From: a bacterium | Lineage (GTDB): Bacteria; Ratteibacteria; UBA8468; B48-G9; DTJG01 | Direction of reading: 5' to 3' | NCBI GenBank assembly: GCA_026418655.1 | Contig: JAOAAW010000008.1 | Coordinates: forward strand, 1-35,413 | Length of the DNA stretch: 35,413 nt | Shown here: piece after piece, positions 17,056 through 25,759 of the stretch | How the letters are laid out: each line of letters begins with the position of its first letter | Position numbering within the stretch: the first letter of the stretch is position 1 | Program-made: the position numbers and the translations under genes | Notes under the pieces: model-generated | Seen by the model: the letters and a program-made list of their open reading frames with translations, nothing else | Database searches by the model: none | Told to the model about the DNA's origin: nothing

Positions 17056-17826
17056 ATGAAAGAAAACAGACTCGCAAAATTAATACAGAGAAAAACACCT
17101 TCCCTGGGAGGATGGATTTGTCTTGGAGATCCTGGAGTGGCAATAATTATGGCTCATGCAGGTTATGATTGGCTTTTGATTGATAATGAACACCACCCCT
17201 TCACTGAAACTCAGATACAATCAATAATCTATGCCCTCAGAGATACTGATGTTACACCGATAGTCCGAGTCAGGGGTAATGACCCTTCACACATAAAATG
17301 GGTACTTGATGCCGGAGCAGGCGGGGTAATGGTGCCGATGATTGAATGTGCAGATGATGTTAGGAAAGCGATTTCATACTCAAAATATCCACCCCTTGGA
17401 AATCGCGGTTATAGCCCTGTTCGAGCAACTGACTTCTGGACATTTAAACAGGAATACGAAGAAAAGGCAAACAAAGAAATACTGTTGATCTGCCAGATAG
17501 AACAACAATCAGCAGTAAATGAAATTGAAGAAATCGTACAACTTCCAGTGGATGCAATATGGATAGGATATGCAGATTTATCTTTTTCGATAGGATACAA
17601 AGGTAACTTTAAACATCCAGAAATCCAAAAGATTATTGAAAAAGTTATTAGTGTGGCAAATAATTATAAAAAACCATGGGGAATGCCTGCTGCAACACCT
17701 GAGGATTTTGCAATGAGAACAAAACAAGGTGCGCTACTGATGACTTCAGGCTCTGACATTTCTTTTCTTATTTCAGGTGCGTCAGACAGAGTAAAACAAT
17801 GTAGAAAAGCAATTGAAAAGCAATAA
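17056..17826 (+). CDS. HpcH/HpaI family class II aldolase (2-keto-3-deoxy-sugar acid type)
   Basis: 256 residues covering the full HpcH/HpaI barrel. Visible hallmarks are DNEHHP with catalytic base His46, the substrate-binding Arg in VRVRGNDP, AGAGGVMVPMIE, the metal-binding Glu in QIEQQS, and the metal-binding Asp in IGYADLS. The family cleaves 2-keto-3-deoxy sugar acids or 4-hydroxy-2-oxo acids to pyruvate and an aldehyde using a divalent metal; relatives act on 2-keto-3-deoxyrhamnonate and 2-dehydro-3-deoxyglucarate. Standing alone between glycan genes, it probably feeds deoxy-sugar acids into central metabolism. Its stop lies four bases from the convergent TM2-like gene. Confidence 0.88.
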   Translation: MKENRLAKLIQRKTPSLGGWICLGDPGVAIIMAHAGYDWLLIDNEHHPFTETQIQSIIYALRDTDVTPIVRVRGNDPSHIKWVLDAGAGGVMVPMIECADDVRKAISYSKYPPLGNRGYSPVRATDFWTFKQEYEEKANKEILLICQIEQQSAVNEIEEIVQLPVDAIWIGYADLSFSIGYKGNFKHPEIQKIIEKVISVANNYKKPWGMPAATPEDFAMRTKQGALLMTSGSDISFLISGASDRVKQCRKAIEKQ

Positions 17827-17830
17827 TTAT

Positions 17831-18364
17831 CTATGCTTTTGCCTGCCCCTGATTGATCCTTTTTGCTGTCTTGATAGCATCTTTTATTGCTGTCCCTGCA
17901 CCTACTATCATTAGAATAAGCCCAATCAATGTCATTGAAACATATTTTTTGGGAATGTATCTGGAAACAGATTCTTCCTGTTTTTTTTCTTCAGCCTGAA
18001 CTTTCTGGTCCTTTTCAACCTCTTCAACAACAACACCTTCTTCGGTAAGAGGAACTGCTTCTTCCGAGGATATTCCTGCACCTTCAGAAATCATACCTAC
18101 TTGATGGCCTCCAGCAAACGCACGCACTTCCTTTATTGTTCCTATAAGCCCCCATAAAAAAAGTACCAATCCCACAACAACTATTAGAAAGAATAATGCG
18201 CCTTTACCGAACTGTCCGTTATAAACCTGACCGAGTCCCGGACATAATGTTGAAAGAACCGCTGCTGCACCTGACGATTTTTGCTCATATTTCCTTCTCA
18301 CAGAAGCCCTTATTTCTTCTTCTTCAATAATCCTTGCTTTTTCCTCTTCGTTCAGGATGCCCAT
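17831..18364 (-). CDS. TM2-domain-like membrane protein
   Basis: 177 residues. A charged cytoplasmic N-terminus (about 1-30) is followed by SGAAAVLSTLCPGLGQVYNG, the start of a TM2-type domain, and a second helix near residues 55-73. A Glu/Lys-rich linker (about 95-135) then leads to another membrane helix (MTLIGLILMIVGAGTAI) and a basic tail. TM2 domains are of unknown biochemical role in bacteria. The start has an excellent ribosome site (AGGAGG). Last gene of the series 23668-17831, with no functional link to its neighbours that I can see. Confidence 0.7.
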   Translation of the reverse strand: MGILNEEEKARIIEEEEIRASVRRKYEQKSSGAAAVLSTLCPGLGQVYNGQFGKGALFFLIVVVGLVLFLWGLIGTIKEVRAFAGGHQVGMISEGAGISSEEAVPLTEEGVVVEEVEKDQKVQAEEKKQEESVSRYIPKKYVSMTLIGLILMIVGAGTAIKDAIKTAKRINQGQAKA

Positions 18365-18375
18365 AATTACCTCCT

Positions 18376-18397
18376 GAATAATCGAAAAATATTATTC
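18376..18397. promoter_or_regulatory. AT-rich inverted repeat between cistrons
   Basis: The minus-strand RNA has GAATAAT, an 8-base loop and ATTATTC (18397-18391 and 18382-18376). The hairpin covers the stop codon of the 18392-19177 gene and ends just before the ribosome site of the next gene. It is too weak and lacks a U-run, so it is no terminator, but it could affect relative translation or decay. Confidence 0.35.
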
Positions 18398-19177
18398 ATA
18401 AACCCATTTCACGGTCTTTATCTCGTCAAAAATTTCCTGTAGAATTTTGAAATTCTTTGATATCGGCATTGTAATGAAAAAAACCTCTACAAAATTTCCT
18501 TTTCTCAATTGTTTCTTCTGCGGAACAGAATTTATGAAAATAAAATCTTCTCCCCTTGCAAGGATTCCAGCACAAATGAGACCTGCACCGTATCCTTTGC
18601 CATCATGTGCATAAAGCCAATCCTTGACTCCTATCTTGTTGCTCTGGGTGCTCTTTAATGGTCCCATTTTAAAATTGAGAATTTTCCCACCTTCAGGATA
18701 CGCAAAGTATTTGAATTTGTTCGCATCAGAACTGCCTTCCATTCCCCAGTTTATACCACAAACATGAGTACCTTCACCAAGATATGTAAATCTTGAATCC
18801 ACGGCAAGAAATGGATAATCTTTCCTTATTTCCAGAAACATTACATGCAGATAATCATTATCAATCACATTTTTTTGATTTTCCATCAGAAAAACCGCTT
18901 TCACAACCTTTCTATCAGGCTTATCCACAATCAATTTTGCTTCTTTGAGTTTTTTCATTGTAAGGTCTTTGTCTGCAGTAAAATCTTTGGCAGCAAAATA
19001 CATTATGTATCCTGCTGAATGAATGCCATCTGCTGAGACTGCATATAATGCACCTTCTGTTGCAATCAACACATCATCCTGTCTTGTTTCAATATAAAGA
19101 TCTCGTGCATATAAACCAGACGACACAAAGAATAGGAATAAACACAACGATCTTATGCCTCCGCATATTTTTTTCAT
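18392..19177 (-). CDS. Secreted protein of unknown function
   Basis: 261 residues, not recognised. A signal peptide is clear (MKKICGG, then LCLFLFFVSSGLYA, cleavage near ARD). The mature part is predicted from its alternating pattern to be mainly beta-strand; notable segments are ATEGALYAVSADG, YLGEGTHVCGINWGME and VEVFFITMP. The start at ATG 19177 fits AAAAGGGG upstream; an in-frame GTG at 19183 overlaps that ribosome site. It follows the DUF4838 gene on the same strand by 32 bases, so a part in exported glycan handling is plausible. A mutarotase- or lyase-like beta-sandwich is one possibility, but I cannot support it by motif. Confidence 0.65.
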   Translation of the reverse strand: MKKICGGIRSLCLFLFFVSSGLYARDLYIETRQDDVLIATEGALYAVSADGIHSAGYIMYFAAKDFTADKDLTMKKLKEAKLIVDKPDRKVVKAVFLMENQKNVIDNDYLHVMFLEIRKDYPFLAVDSRFTYLGEGTHVCGINWGMEGSSDANKFKYFAYPEGGKILNFKMGPLKSTQSNKIGVKDWLYAHDGKGYGAGLICAGILARGEDFIFINSVPQKKQLRKGNFVEVFFITMPISKNFKILQEIFDEIKTVKWVYE

Positions 19178-19201
19178 ATTCACCCCTTTTTATCAAGTTA
19201 A

Positions 19202-19207
19202 ATTATA
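19202..19207 (-). promoter_or_regulatory. Possible internal -10 box before the unknown secreted protein
   Basis: A perfect TATAAT on the minus strand lies just past the stop codon of the DUF4838 gene and 24 bases before the ATG at 19177. The best-placed -35 (TATATG) is poor. It may allow separate expression of the two downstream genes. Confidence 0.35.
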
Positions 19208-19209
19208 CC

Positions 19210-21471
19210 TCAATTTTTTTCTTGCATATAAAACATTACAGGTGCTGTGATACCACCTGTTCCAAGTTCATTCAGTTTTTTGTTCGTAACTTTTACTGCA
19301 ATTAAATTTTCTTTTCCATAATGGATAAACTCTGAAACATCAAACTCAAATGGAACAAAAGCTTTTCCAGGACTTGTGCCAACCAATTTTCCATTGAGCC
19401 AGACCTTTGCAAGTTCATCAACACCACCAAACCATAAGAAAACTTTCTTATCTTTAAATTTTTCAGGAATAACAATTGAATTTCTATACCAAGCATCTCC
19501 CTTATAATACCTCAGCCCCTGATCACTCCACGATAATGTTTTTGTTTTTATTTTTGTCCAGTTGCCACCTATTTTTCCTGTTGTGTAGTAACCGATTTCT
19601 TCTCCAATAGAAACAGGATCTATTAAGAAATCCCACTCATCAGGTAAACCCGCAACAAAAACATTTTTTCCTGTAATTCTTTCAAAACCCTGCTCAATGC
19701 AAGGAGAGAAAAATCGTTTCATATAGGAAGTTGCAGGTCCCTGTGCAAACATCTTCGGTTCATACTGAAATGCCTTCTGCTGAATCTCTTGAATTCGTTC
19801 AAGGTCCTTCTTGGCTGAAACAAAGTCAAACCTGTTTCTGTTTTCGAGCATTGATAAAAATGATGCAAGATAGTCATATGACAATCTGAAAATTGCTACC
19901 TTTTCAGCATATTTTGTGCCTTTTGTAAGTGATTCTGCTTTTTTGAGATACTGGTCTGCTGTTTTCATAATCGATGGATTATAAATAAAGGGAAGATCAT
20001 GAGAACAGCCCGTGTGATAATCCGCATCTCTAAGAGCAGAATCCATCAGGACAATGTATTTTTCCATCTCCACAGCAGCCGGACCAAAGAAATTCTTAGC
20101 AAAATCATGTATTAATGCATCCACATCTGATGTATGGTTCCAGAAAAGTTTTGTGGCAATGTAAATGGTTGGAGTCATACTTGCCCAGTGAGGAATAGTT
20201 TCAACACGCCATCCTCTAATACCTAACTCCTTTGCCACAGGTATCTCGTCCCTTATTGCATGAACCTTGCTGAAGGGAAAACCAGGGTCAGCAAGATTGA
20301 AAAAATATCCCCTCTCATATGTTTCAGGTAAAATTTTGCCCCATGCTTCCATAATTTTTCTGTAATAACTTCTTTCAGGACAAATCGGGTTTGACATTCC
20401 ATGTATTCTACACAGGCTTATTGGAGCAAAAGCAGGTACTATTTTCGGATCCGGTTTTACCTTTACTGGTGGTTTCATATAGCAGGAATAGCAATAGAAC
20501 CCTATTTTCTTACCCGGAAATTCATCTGCTATTCCTTCAAGAACCCTGTTGAAAAACCAGATGTATCTATCTGTCATTGAAACTTCGTTTTCAAAATCAT
20601 CAAAATCTCCTCCATCAAGCGCACGGCAGTTTTCACACTCACAAAACCCTGCGCCATCATTTGGTCCCATGCCAATCCAGGGAGCAGCCGGATTCTTTCT
20701 GAAGTAGTTTTTTGTTTCTTTTATTGCCCTTGCAAGCACCTCAGGGTTAGAAATACAAAGCTGGCTCTGTTGCCTTTTTCCATTGACAAGCGCAAAAAGT
20801 TCAGGTTCTTTGTTTATATCCGCTTTTCCAATATTTATTCCATGCGCAGATGGAAAATATGGACCACCCAGCCGCATTCTTCTATACCATGTCCTATCAA
20901 CTGCCATCTGAAGATGTCTTGCGTGAAAAGAGGGAACCTGAATGGTGTTCTGTTCACTAACCGCAATTGTCTTTTTTTCAGGTATTACAGTTCCGATATC
21001 TCCTGGCATATACCAGCGAACACCCATCTGTTCAAGTAGTTCATAAACCCCAAAAAGCGTACCTTCAGGCGAAAGTCCAGCAATCCTGATATTGCTTATA
21101 CCAGAAGGATTTGATTCTGCCTTTATCATAAATGAAGCAGGGTCATCGCCCGAAGAACGAATCGCTTTTTCAATCTCGGGTGTCATTGCGCAAGTACCAA
21201 GAAAGATATAGCAAACTCCTTTATTTCCAAGACCAGGATTAATCTGCCATCCTTTCCCTAGTGTTTCTTTCACGACATCTATTTTGCATCCGCTCATCTT
21301 TTCTATATGCTCTGCCAGTTCTTTCGCAGCAAACTGTTCATCCTCGTGTGCCTGGGCAGGAATCAGAATAACTGATTTTGCGTTGCCATTTTCAACAAGC
21401 AAAACAGTTTTTGCACAAAATCCCGAAGTGCAGAGTAAAAAAATTGATATTAAAATGATGGATGTTTTCAC
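19210..21471 (-). CDS. DUF4838 family protein, exported, with glucuronidase-like N-domain and C-terminal sugar-binding jelly roll
   Basis: 753 residues from a GTG start that overlaps the isomerase stop (GTGA, 21471-21468), with GAGAGGA correctly spaced. Signal peptide: MKTSIILISIFLLCTSGFCA. Residues about 25-150 (DEQFAAKELAEHIEKMSGC) resemble the N-terminal domain of GH67 alpha-glucuronidases. The DUF4838 core includes GMGPNDGAGFCECENCRALD with the family's close cysteines. The end, from about residue 620 (RYYKGDAWYRN, FGGVDELAKVWLNGK, FEFDVSEF), is a GH2-type sugar-binding jelly roll. DUF4838 is presumed to be a glycoside hydrolase but no activity can be read here. Likely periplasmic or surface-exposed. 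Confidence 0.82.
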   Translation of the reverse strand: MKTSIILISIFLLCTSGFCAKTVLLVENGNAKSVILIPAQAHEDEQFAAKELAEHIEKMSGCKIDVVKETLGKGWQINPGLGNKGVCYIFLGTCAMTPEIEKAIRSSGDDPASFMIKAESNPSGISNIRIAGLSPEGTLFGVYELLEQMGVRWYMPGDIGTVIPEKKTIAVSEQNTIQVPSFHARHLQMAVDRTWYRRMRLGGPYFPSAHGINIGKADINKEPELFALVNGKRQQSQLCISNPEVLARAIKETKNYFRKNPAAPWIGMGPNDGAGFCECENCRALDGGDFDDFENEVSMTDRYIWFFNRVLEGIADEFPGKKIGFYCYSCYMKPPVKVKPDPKIVPAFAPISLCRIHGMSNPICPERSYYRKIMEAWGKILPETYERGYFFNLADPGFPFSKVHAIRDEIPVAKELGIRGWRVETIPHWASMTPTIYIATKLFWNHTSDVDALIHDFAKNFFGPAAVEMEKYIVLMDSALRDADYHTGCSHDLPFIYNPSIMKTADQYLKKAESLTKGTKYAEKVAIFRLSYDYLASFLSMLENRNRFDFVSAKKDLERIQEIQQKAFQYEPKMFAQGPATSYMKRFFSPCIEQGFERITGKNVFVAGLPDEWDFLIDPVSIGEEIGYYTTGKIGGNWTKIKTKTLSWSDQGLRYYKGDAWYRNSIVIPEKFKDKKVFLWFGGVDELAKVWLNGKLVGTSPGKAFVPFEFDVSEFIHYGKENLIAVKVTNKKLNELGTGGITAPVMFYMQEKN

Positions 21472-22361
21472 TTTGTCCTCTCGTTTAATGAAGCTTTTAT
21501 CTGTGAAATTAGTTTTTCCATTCTCCTTCCATATTCAATGTAATTTCTATACCTCGCCTCTGCCTCTGATTTAATGCTTGGGTCGTGATATACAACCGCC
21601 ATGTGTGGTTCTATTGAAATTCCACCATCATATCCACGCGAAAAAAGATCTGTAAGTATCTCCCTAACCATTCCTTTCCCTTCCCCTGGAAATGTACATA
21701 CAGACTTTCCATCTTCTTTTACATAACCATCCTTTATGTGGACATAAACAACATGGTCTCTCACATGTGTATAGAATTCCCACGGGTCCTGTCTTTTATA
21801 GGGTTTTGGACCTCTCACATCAAGATGAAATATTGGGTTTCCTGTATCATAAACAAGTTTCAATGCAGGAGAATTAACTCCTTCCAGAAGTCGGAGCGTA
21901 TGTTCCCAGGAAAGTGAGCCCCAACCAGAGCAATTCTCGTGAACACATAAAACACCACCATCTTCTGCCATTTTAACTATTGTTTTTACCCTTTTTATCG
22001 CCTCTTTGGACCAATCCTCATCAAGTACTTCGTCAGGAATCGCAAAACTCATAATTCTTATCATTTTTGTCCCTAATCTATGCATCCGCGGGATGGCCCT
22101 TTTCATTTCCTCGTAGCTTTTGTCCGGTGGCTCTGTAATCTTTTGAGACCAGTTTGCCACACCGCTGCCGAAACAATTAATCTTAATTCCTGCCTGTTCA
22201 AGCTTTTCGACAATTTCATCAAATTTCCTGTCGTCAATCATGGTAAATTGCACGCCATCAATACTTCTTGCTTCAATGTATTTCCAGCCTAACTCTTTTG
22301 TAGCGCGAATCTGACCATCAATATCAGGTGCTGCTTCATCTGCAAATCCCGTAAGGTACAT
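21468..22361 (-). CDS. Sugar phosphate isomerase/epimerase-like protein (xylose isomerase-like TIM barrel)
   Basis: 297 residues of the AP-endonuclease-2/xylose isomerase-like family. Metal-ligand motifs are in order: CVHENC (Glu), KLVYDTGN (Asp), VYVHIKD (His), GGISIEPH (Glu). ELGWKYIEAR near the N-terminus is the usual first substrate-side strand. Members isomerise or epimerise sugars, ketoses or inositols. The start has AGGAGG spaced four bases. It is translationally coupled to DUF4838, which suggests that it processes the sugar released by that enzyme, although one is cytoplasmic and the other exported. Confidence 0.85.
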   Translation of the reverse strand: MYLTGFADEAAPDIDGQIRATKELGWKYIEARSIDGVQFTMIDDRKFDEIVEKLEQAGIKINCFGSGVANWSQKITEPPDKSYEEMKRAIPRMHRLGTKMIRIMSFAIPDEVLDEDWSKEAIKRVKTIVKMAEDGGVLCVHENCSGWGSLSWEHTLRLLEGVNSPALKLVYDTGNPIFHLDVRGPKPYKRQDPWEFYTHVRDHVVYVHIKDGYVKEDGKSVCTFPGEGKGMVREILTDLFSRGYDGGISIEPHMAVVYHDPSIKSEAEARYRNYIEYGRRMEKLISQIKASLNERTK

Positions 22362-22378
22362 ATTACCTCCTGTGTTTA

Positions 22379-23668
22379 TTAAGTTTCCTTTGTATTATCA
22401 GGTAATCTTAATGATGTGTCAATATATTGAGATGCTTTAATGCTCTGCTGTGCAGAACCAAGCTCCTGTAATCTCCTTATAGATGGAATAAGACGGCTTT
22501 CAAATGAAGCAATCGTTTCATTATAATTTTTTACTGCACTTTCAAGCGATTTGCCTGTATCTCTAAGATGCTCAACAAAAACTGAAATTCTTTTATACAA
22601 TTCCCTGCCGGTTTCTGCAATGGCAATAGCATTTTCTTCAATTGAATGCTGCTGCCAGCCAAACGCAATTGCCTTTAGAAGTCCAAGAAGAGTAACAGGA
22701 GTAGCAATGAGAACACGCTTTTCAATCGCATATTCAATCAGGTTTGGGTCTATCTCATAGGCAGCGCTTATTGATGCCTCATTTGGAACAAACATGATAA
22801 CAACCTCAGGAGATGGATTGAATTGAGACCAATATTTTTTGTCTGCAAGATTTTCAATTGTATTCCGTACTTTTTTAGCAAATATCTTTAACTTTTCTTC
22901 TCTTTTTGACTCTTCCTCATTCATTGCCTCAAGGTATGCTAACATCGGACTTTTTGCATCAACAGGAAGCAGTCCACCATTTGGAAGGTGGATAATCATA
23001 TCTGGTCTACCTTCTTCAGAACTAATCTGTTCTTCATAATCAACATACTTTGTCATTCCTGCAAGCTCCACTACCCTTCTTAACTGAATCTGCCCCCATT
23101 GTCCGCGAACCTGAGTTGTTTTTAATGCCTGATTAAGTTGAATTGTCAATGTTCTTAACTGGTTTTGTGCCTCATAGAGATGCTGAAGTTCCTTTTGCAT
23201 TCCTTCATATGCACTTTCACGTTTTTTCTCAATTATGCGAATTTCTTCGTCCATCCTCCTCAAGGTTTCAGATAGTGGCTCAAAAAGTTTATGCATTTCC
23301 GCCTTCTGTGTTCCCCAATCCCCACGAAGTTGTTGAACAATCGCTTCGAGGTTCTGTCTGGCAAGTTTTAGAAATTCATCGGTATTTCCACGTAAAACCT
23401 GCGCCGCAATGGAATTAAATGCCTCCCTCAATTGTTCCTGTGCCTTTTCTGCCCAGGAAACTTTTTCTGCAAAAGCTTCCTTTTCCTTCCTGAGTTGCGT
23501 AACTTCAACAAGGAGTCTGGAATTTTCTTCTTGCAAATTCTTTAAATTTTTTTCAAGCTCTGAAATACGAATGTTTTTCTCTTCAAGAAACCTCTGGTTT
23601 TGTCTAAAAAGGAACAGATACACCACAGAAAGAATAAACAAGATAATTAAAAATACCACGCCGTTCAT
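22379..23668 (-). CDS. rmuC: DNA recombination protein RmuC family
   Basis: 429 residues from ATG 23668, chosen because GAGGGAG lies about nine bases upstream; an in-frame TTG at 23686 overlaps that site. One N-terminal membrane helix (VVFLIILFILSVVYLFLF) is followed by a long coiled coil (about 30-190). The RmuC nuclease-like domain comes next, with RGQWGQIQLRRVVELAGM, GGLLPVDAKSP and VVIMFVPNEASISAA, the conserved RmuC signatures. RmuC limits DNA inversions at short inverted repeats. A housekeeping gene placed ahead of the isomerase by only 17 bases, so it may be co-transcribed with the sugar genes by position rather than function. Confidence 0.88.
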   Translation of the reverse strand: MNGVVFLIILFILSVVYLFLFRQNQRFLEEKNIRISELEKNLKNLQEENSRLLVEVTQLRKEKEAFAEKVSWAEKAQEQLREAFNSIAAQVLRGNTDEFLKLARQNLEAIVQQLRGDWGTQKAEMHKLFEPLSETLRRMDEEIRIIEKKRESAYEGMQKELQHLYEAQNQLRTLTIQLNQALKTTQVRGQWGQIQLRRVVELAGMTKYVDYEEQISSEEGRPDMIIHLPNGGLLPVDAKSPMLAYLEAMNEEESKREEKLKIFAKKVRNTIENLADKKYWSQFNPSPEVVIMFVPNEASISAAYEIDPNLIEYAIEKRVLIATPVTLLGLLKAIAFGWQQHSIEENAIAIAETGRELYKRISVFVEHLRDTGKSLESAVKNYNETIASFESRLIPSIRRLQELGSAQQSIKASQYIDTSLRLPDNTKET

Positions 23669-23689
23669 GAAGAGAATCTCCCTCAATTA

Positions 23690-23695
23690 ATTATA
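23690..23695 (-). promoter_or_regulatory. Possible -10 box for rmuC
   Basis: A perfect TATAAT on the minus strand lies in the short gap after the HD-GYP gene, 21 bases before the rmuC ATG. The -35 region at 23718-23713 (TTCGTA) is poor, so this is a weak call. It would separate rmuC from the c-di-GMP genes upstream. Confidence 0.4.
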
Positions 23696-23720
23696 TGTCA
23701 TTTCAAAAAATTTACGAAAA

Positions 23721-25058
23721 TCAACAGCTGAGCACTTCATGCCTTTCATCTTCAAGTATTTTAAGAAAAATATTAACAATTTCTGGATTAAACTGGCTTC
23801 CACTATTTTCTTTTAACTCCTTGATTGCCTCGCTTTTTGAGAGTGGCGCTCTATACGCACGCGGAGATGTCATTGCATCAAAAGCATCGGCAACCGAAAG
23901 AATCTGAGCAAGAATATTAATTTCGTTTCCTGCCAGGCCATACGGATAACCTTTTCCATCAAATCTTTCATGATGCTGACTTATAATGTCTATCGCATCT
24001 TTTTCAAAAATCACAGGCCTGAGGATTTCTCTTCCAGCCAGAGGATGTTTTTTTATTATATTCCACTCCTCTTCAGTAAGCGTATCTGTTTTTTGTAAAA
24101 TTGTTTGCTCTATACCAAGCTTTCCAATGTCATGTAAAAGAGCAACATCCCTGAGAAGATTTAACTTTTTTTCCGGAACCGACATTCTCCTTGCTATTTT
24201 TTCTGCATAAACAGCCACTCTCTCGGAATGTCCTTTTGTATATGAATCCTTTGACTCAATAATAGTGACCAAAGAACGTATGGTTCTATAAAAATAGTTC
24301 TGAAGCACTTTTCTTGACATATTAAGATTGTTAACCATCTTATTGAAGGCACGAACAATCTGGCCAAATTCATCTTCACTTTCAACAATAAGTCTGCAGT
24401 CAAGGTTACCCCGTTGAATATTCTCAATTCCAGCCAGAATACTGTGAAGTGGAACCAGAATCTGGCGCGAAACAAAAAAACCAAACAAAACAAATAGAAA
24501 TACAAGAAATAGACTTACGCCGAGCATCTGTAAATAGATTAATCTGAAATTTTTATCAATCTTATACTTCAATCTGAGAAGTGCCACAGAATTCCCATCT
24601 CTATCTCTCAAAGGAACATATCCTGTCAGGTAGTTCTTTCCCTTCACAACAAACGGTACTACAAAACCCATTAAAGCGCCGGGAAAATTATTAAAAGGAT
24701 ATAGAGAACCCACTGACAAAATGGGTTCATCATCTATGTTTTTGTTCAATCCCGCAACCACATGCAAACCATTATCCTTTCTTTCCAATATATGAATTGA
24801 GGAAATTGACGGACTTTTATCCATACCTTCTCTGATTTTTCCTTCAAGTTTTTCAAGATTCCAAAAGTTACCCTGCATTTCGGTTTCTATCAGAATCGTC
24901 AATGCACCTGCTACACTTAACAGTTCCTCTTCCATCAATTTCTTCTGATACTTCACAAAATACCAGCCCAGGAATAAATTCCATGACACTATTACAAAAG
25001 AAACAGGTAAAATTACTGTTAAAAGTAGCTTTCTTCTGAAACTTTTCATTTTTTTCAT
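23721..25058 (-). CDS. Sensor HAMP-HD-GYP cyclic di-GMP phosphodiesterase
   Basis: 445 residues. Membrane helix 1 (about 10-34), a periplasmic or extracytoplasmic sensor region (35-172), helix 2 (about 176-197), HAMP linker (198-250), then an HD-GYP domain (258-445). Catalytic features are intact: GHSERV (His277), LLHDIGKLGI (His309-Asp310), HHERFDGKGYP (from His362), and ADAFDAMTSPRAYR. It should degrade c-di-GMP at the inner membrane in response to an outside signal. The HAMP segment DEFGQIVRAFNKMVN is typical. It lies 36 bases after the PilZ gene on the same strand. No good ribosome site before the ATG; ATG 25049 is an in-frame alternative. Confidence 0.9.
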   Translation of the reverse strand: MKKMKSFRRKLLLTVILPVSFVIVSWNLFLGWYFVKYQKKLMEEELLSVAGALTILIETEMQGNFWNLEKLEGKIREGMDKSPSISSIHILERKDNGLHVVAGLNKNIDDEPILSVGSLYPFNNFPGALMGFVVPFVVKGKNYLTGYVPLRDRDGNSVALLRLKYKIDKNFRLIYLQMLGVSLFLVFLFVLFGFFVSRQILVPLHSILAGIENIQRGNLDCRLIVESEDEFGQIVRAFNKMVNNLNMSRKVLQNYFYRTIRSLVTIIESKDSYTKGHSERVAVYAEKIARRMSVPEKKLNLLRDVALLHDIGKLGIEQTILQKTDTLTEEEWNIIKKHPLAGREILRPVIFEKDAIDIISQHHERFDGKGYPYGLAGNEINILAQILSVADAFDAMTSPRAYRAPLSKSEAIKELKENSGSQFNPEIVNIFLKILEDERHEVLSC

Positions 25059-25094
25059 TGTTGGTATATTCCGAAATAATAAATGTATAAAAAA

Positions 25095-25721
25095 CTATGC
25101 TTTTGCCAATATCCTGAGAAATTTTTCTAAGAGCACCAGGTTTTCAGGTGAAATAGCAACAATTTCACAACCATAATGATAAACCGAACCACTTCTCGCC
25201 TCATTCATAACCACACACTCAGCCCTTACAAGTTCTGAAAAATGTTTGATAACCAGTCTCATTTCAATTGAATATGTTCTGCCGACCTTCAAAGGCTGGC
25301 GTGTTTCAATGCGCAACCCTGTTCTGCTGATATTTAATATGTTAATATCAATGCTTCCATGTAATAATCCTTTTTCTATCACTGTTCCGCTAAGAAAACC
25401 ACACTCATAACGCCTTTCTTTTCTGCTATCAATTGCTATTGGAGAGGTTCTCACTATTGTCATTCTGCGAAGACTGGGACAGAAAATTTTACAGGTAAAA
25501 TAATGCCAGGTACCTTCCCATAAGAAGAATGCGGTCCCGTTTTTACCCATCCCGCTTTCACCCATAGATTGGTCTGTCAATTCAACAAAAATCTCACCCT
25601 GTCTCCCGGTGCCAATCAATCTCGCAGTATGTTCTCGGTTCTCAACCCTGATGATAAAATCTTTTATATTTCGCAGGTCAAGTGCACACATGGCTTCATA
25701 ATTACTATACCCTTTTAGCAT
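25095..25721 (-). CDS. PilZ-domain c-di-GMP-binding protein
   Basis: 208 residues. The C-terminal half (from about residue 95) has both PilZ motifs: SRKERRYEC (the RxxxR motif) and ILNISRTGLRIE (N-x-S-x-x-G). The N-terminal half, with FIIRVENREHTARLIGTG, resembles the YcgR-type barrel that often precedes PilZ. It should bind c-di-GMP and alter a partner, in keeping with the HD-GYP gene directly downstream. ATG 25721 and the adjacent in-frame TTG 25724 are both possible starts; neither has a ribosome site. The two pseudopilin genes elsewhere in the window are candidate targets, but that is inference. Confidence 0.82.
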   Translation of the reverse strand: MLKGYSNYEAMCALDLRNIKDFIIRVENREHTARLIGTGRQGEIFVELTDQSMGESGMGKNGTAFFLWEGTWHYFTCKIFCPSLRRMTIVRTSPIAIDSRKERRYECGFLSGTVIEKGLLHGSIDINILNISRTGLRIETRQPLKVGRTYSIEMRLVIKHFSELVRAECVVMNEARSGSVYHYGCEIVAISPENLVLLEKFLRILAKA

Positions 25722-25759
25722 CAATAAGTCAATGCAATGATGAATGATATTTTGGTTTA

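Noticed and set aside
18..19700. A ~14-base identity (ccctgctcaatgca) near 21 and near 19689, considered as an attachment site or repeat
   Set aside because: One copy codes for the pseudopilin and the other is inside DUF4838. There is no integrase, no cargo boundary and no further similarity, so it is chance.
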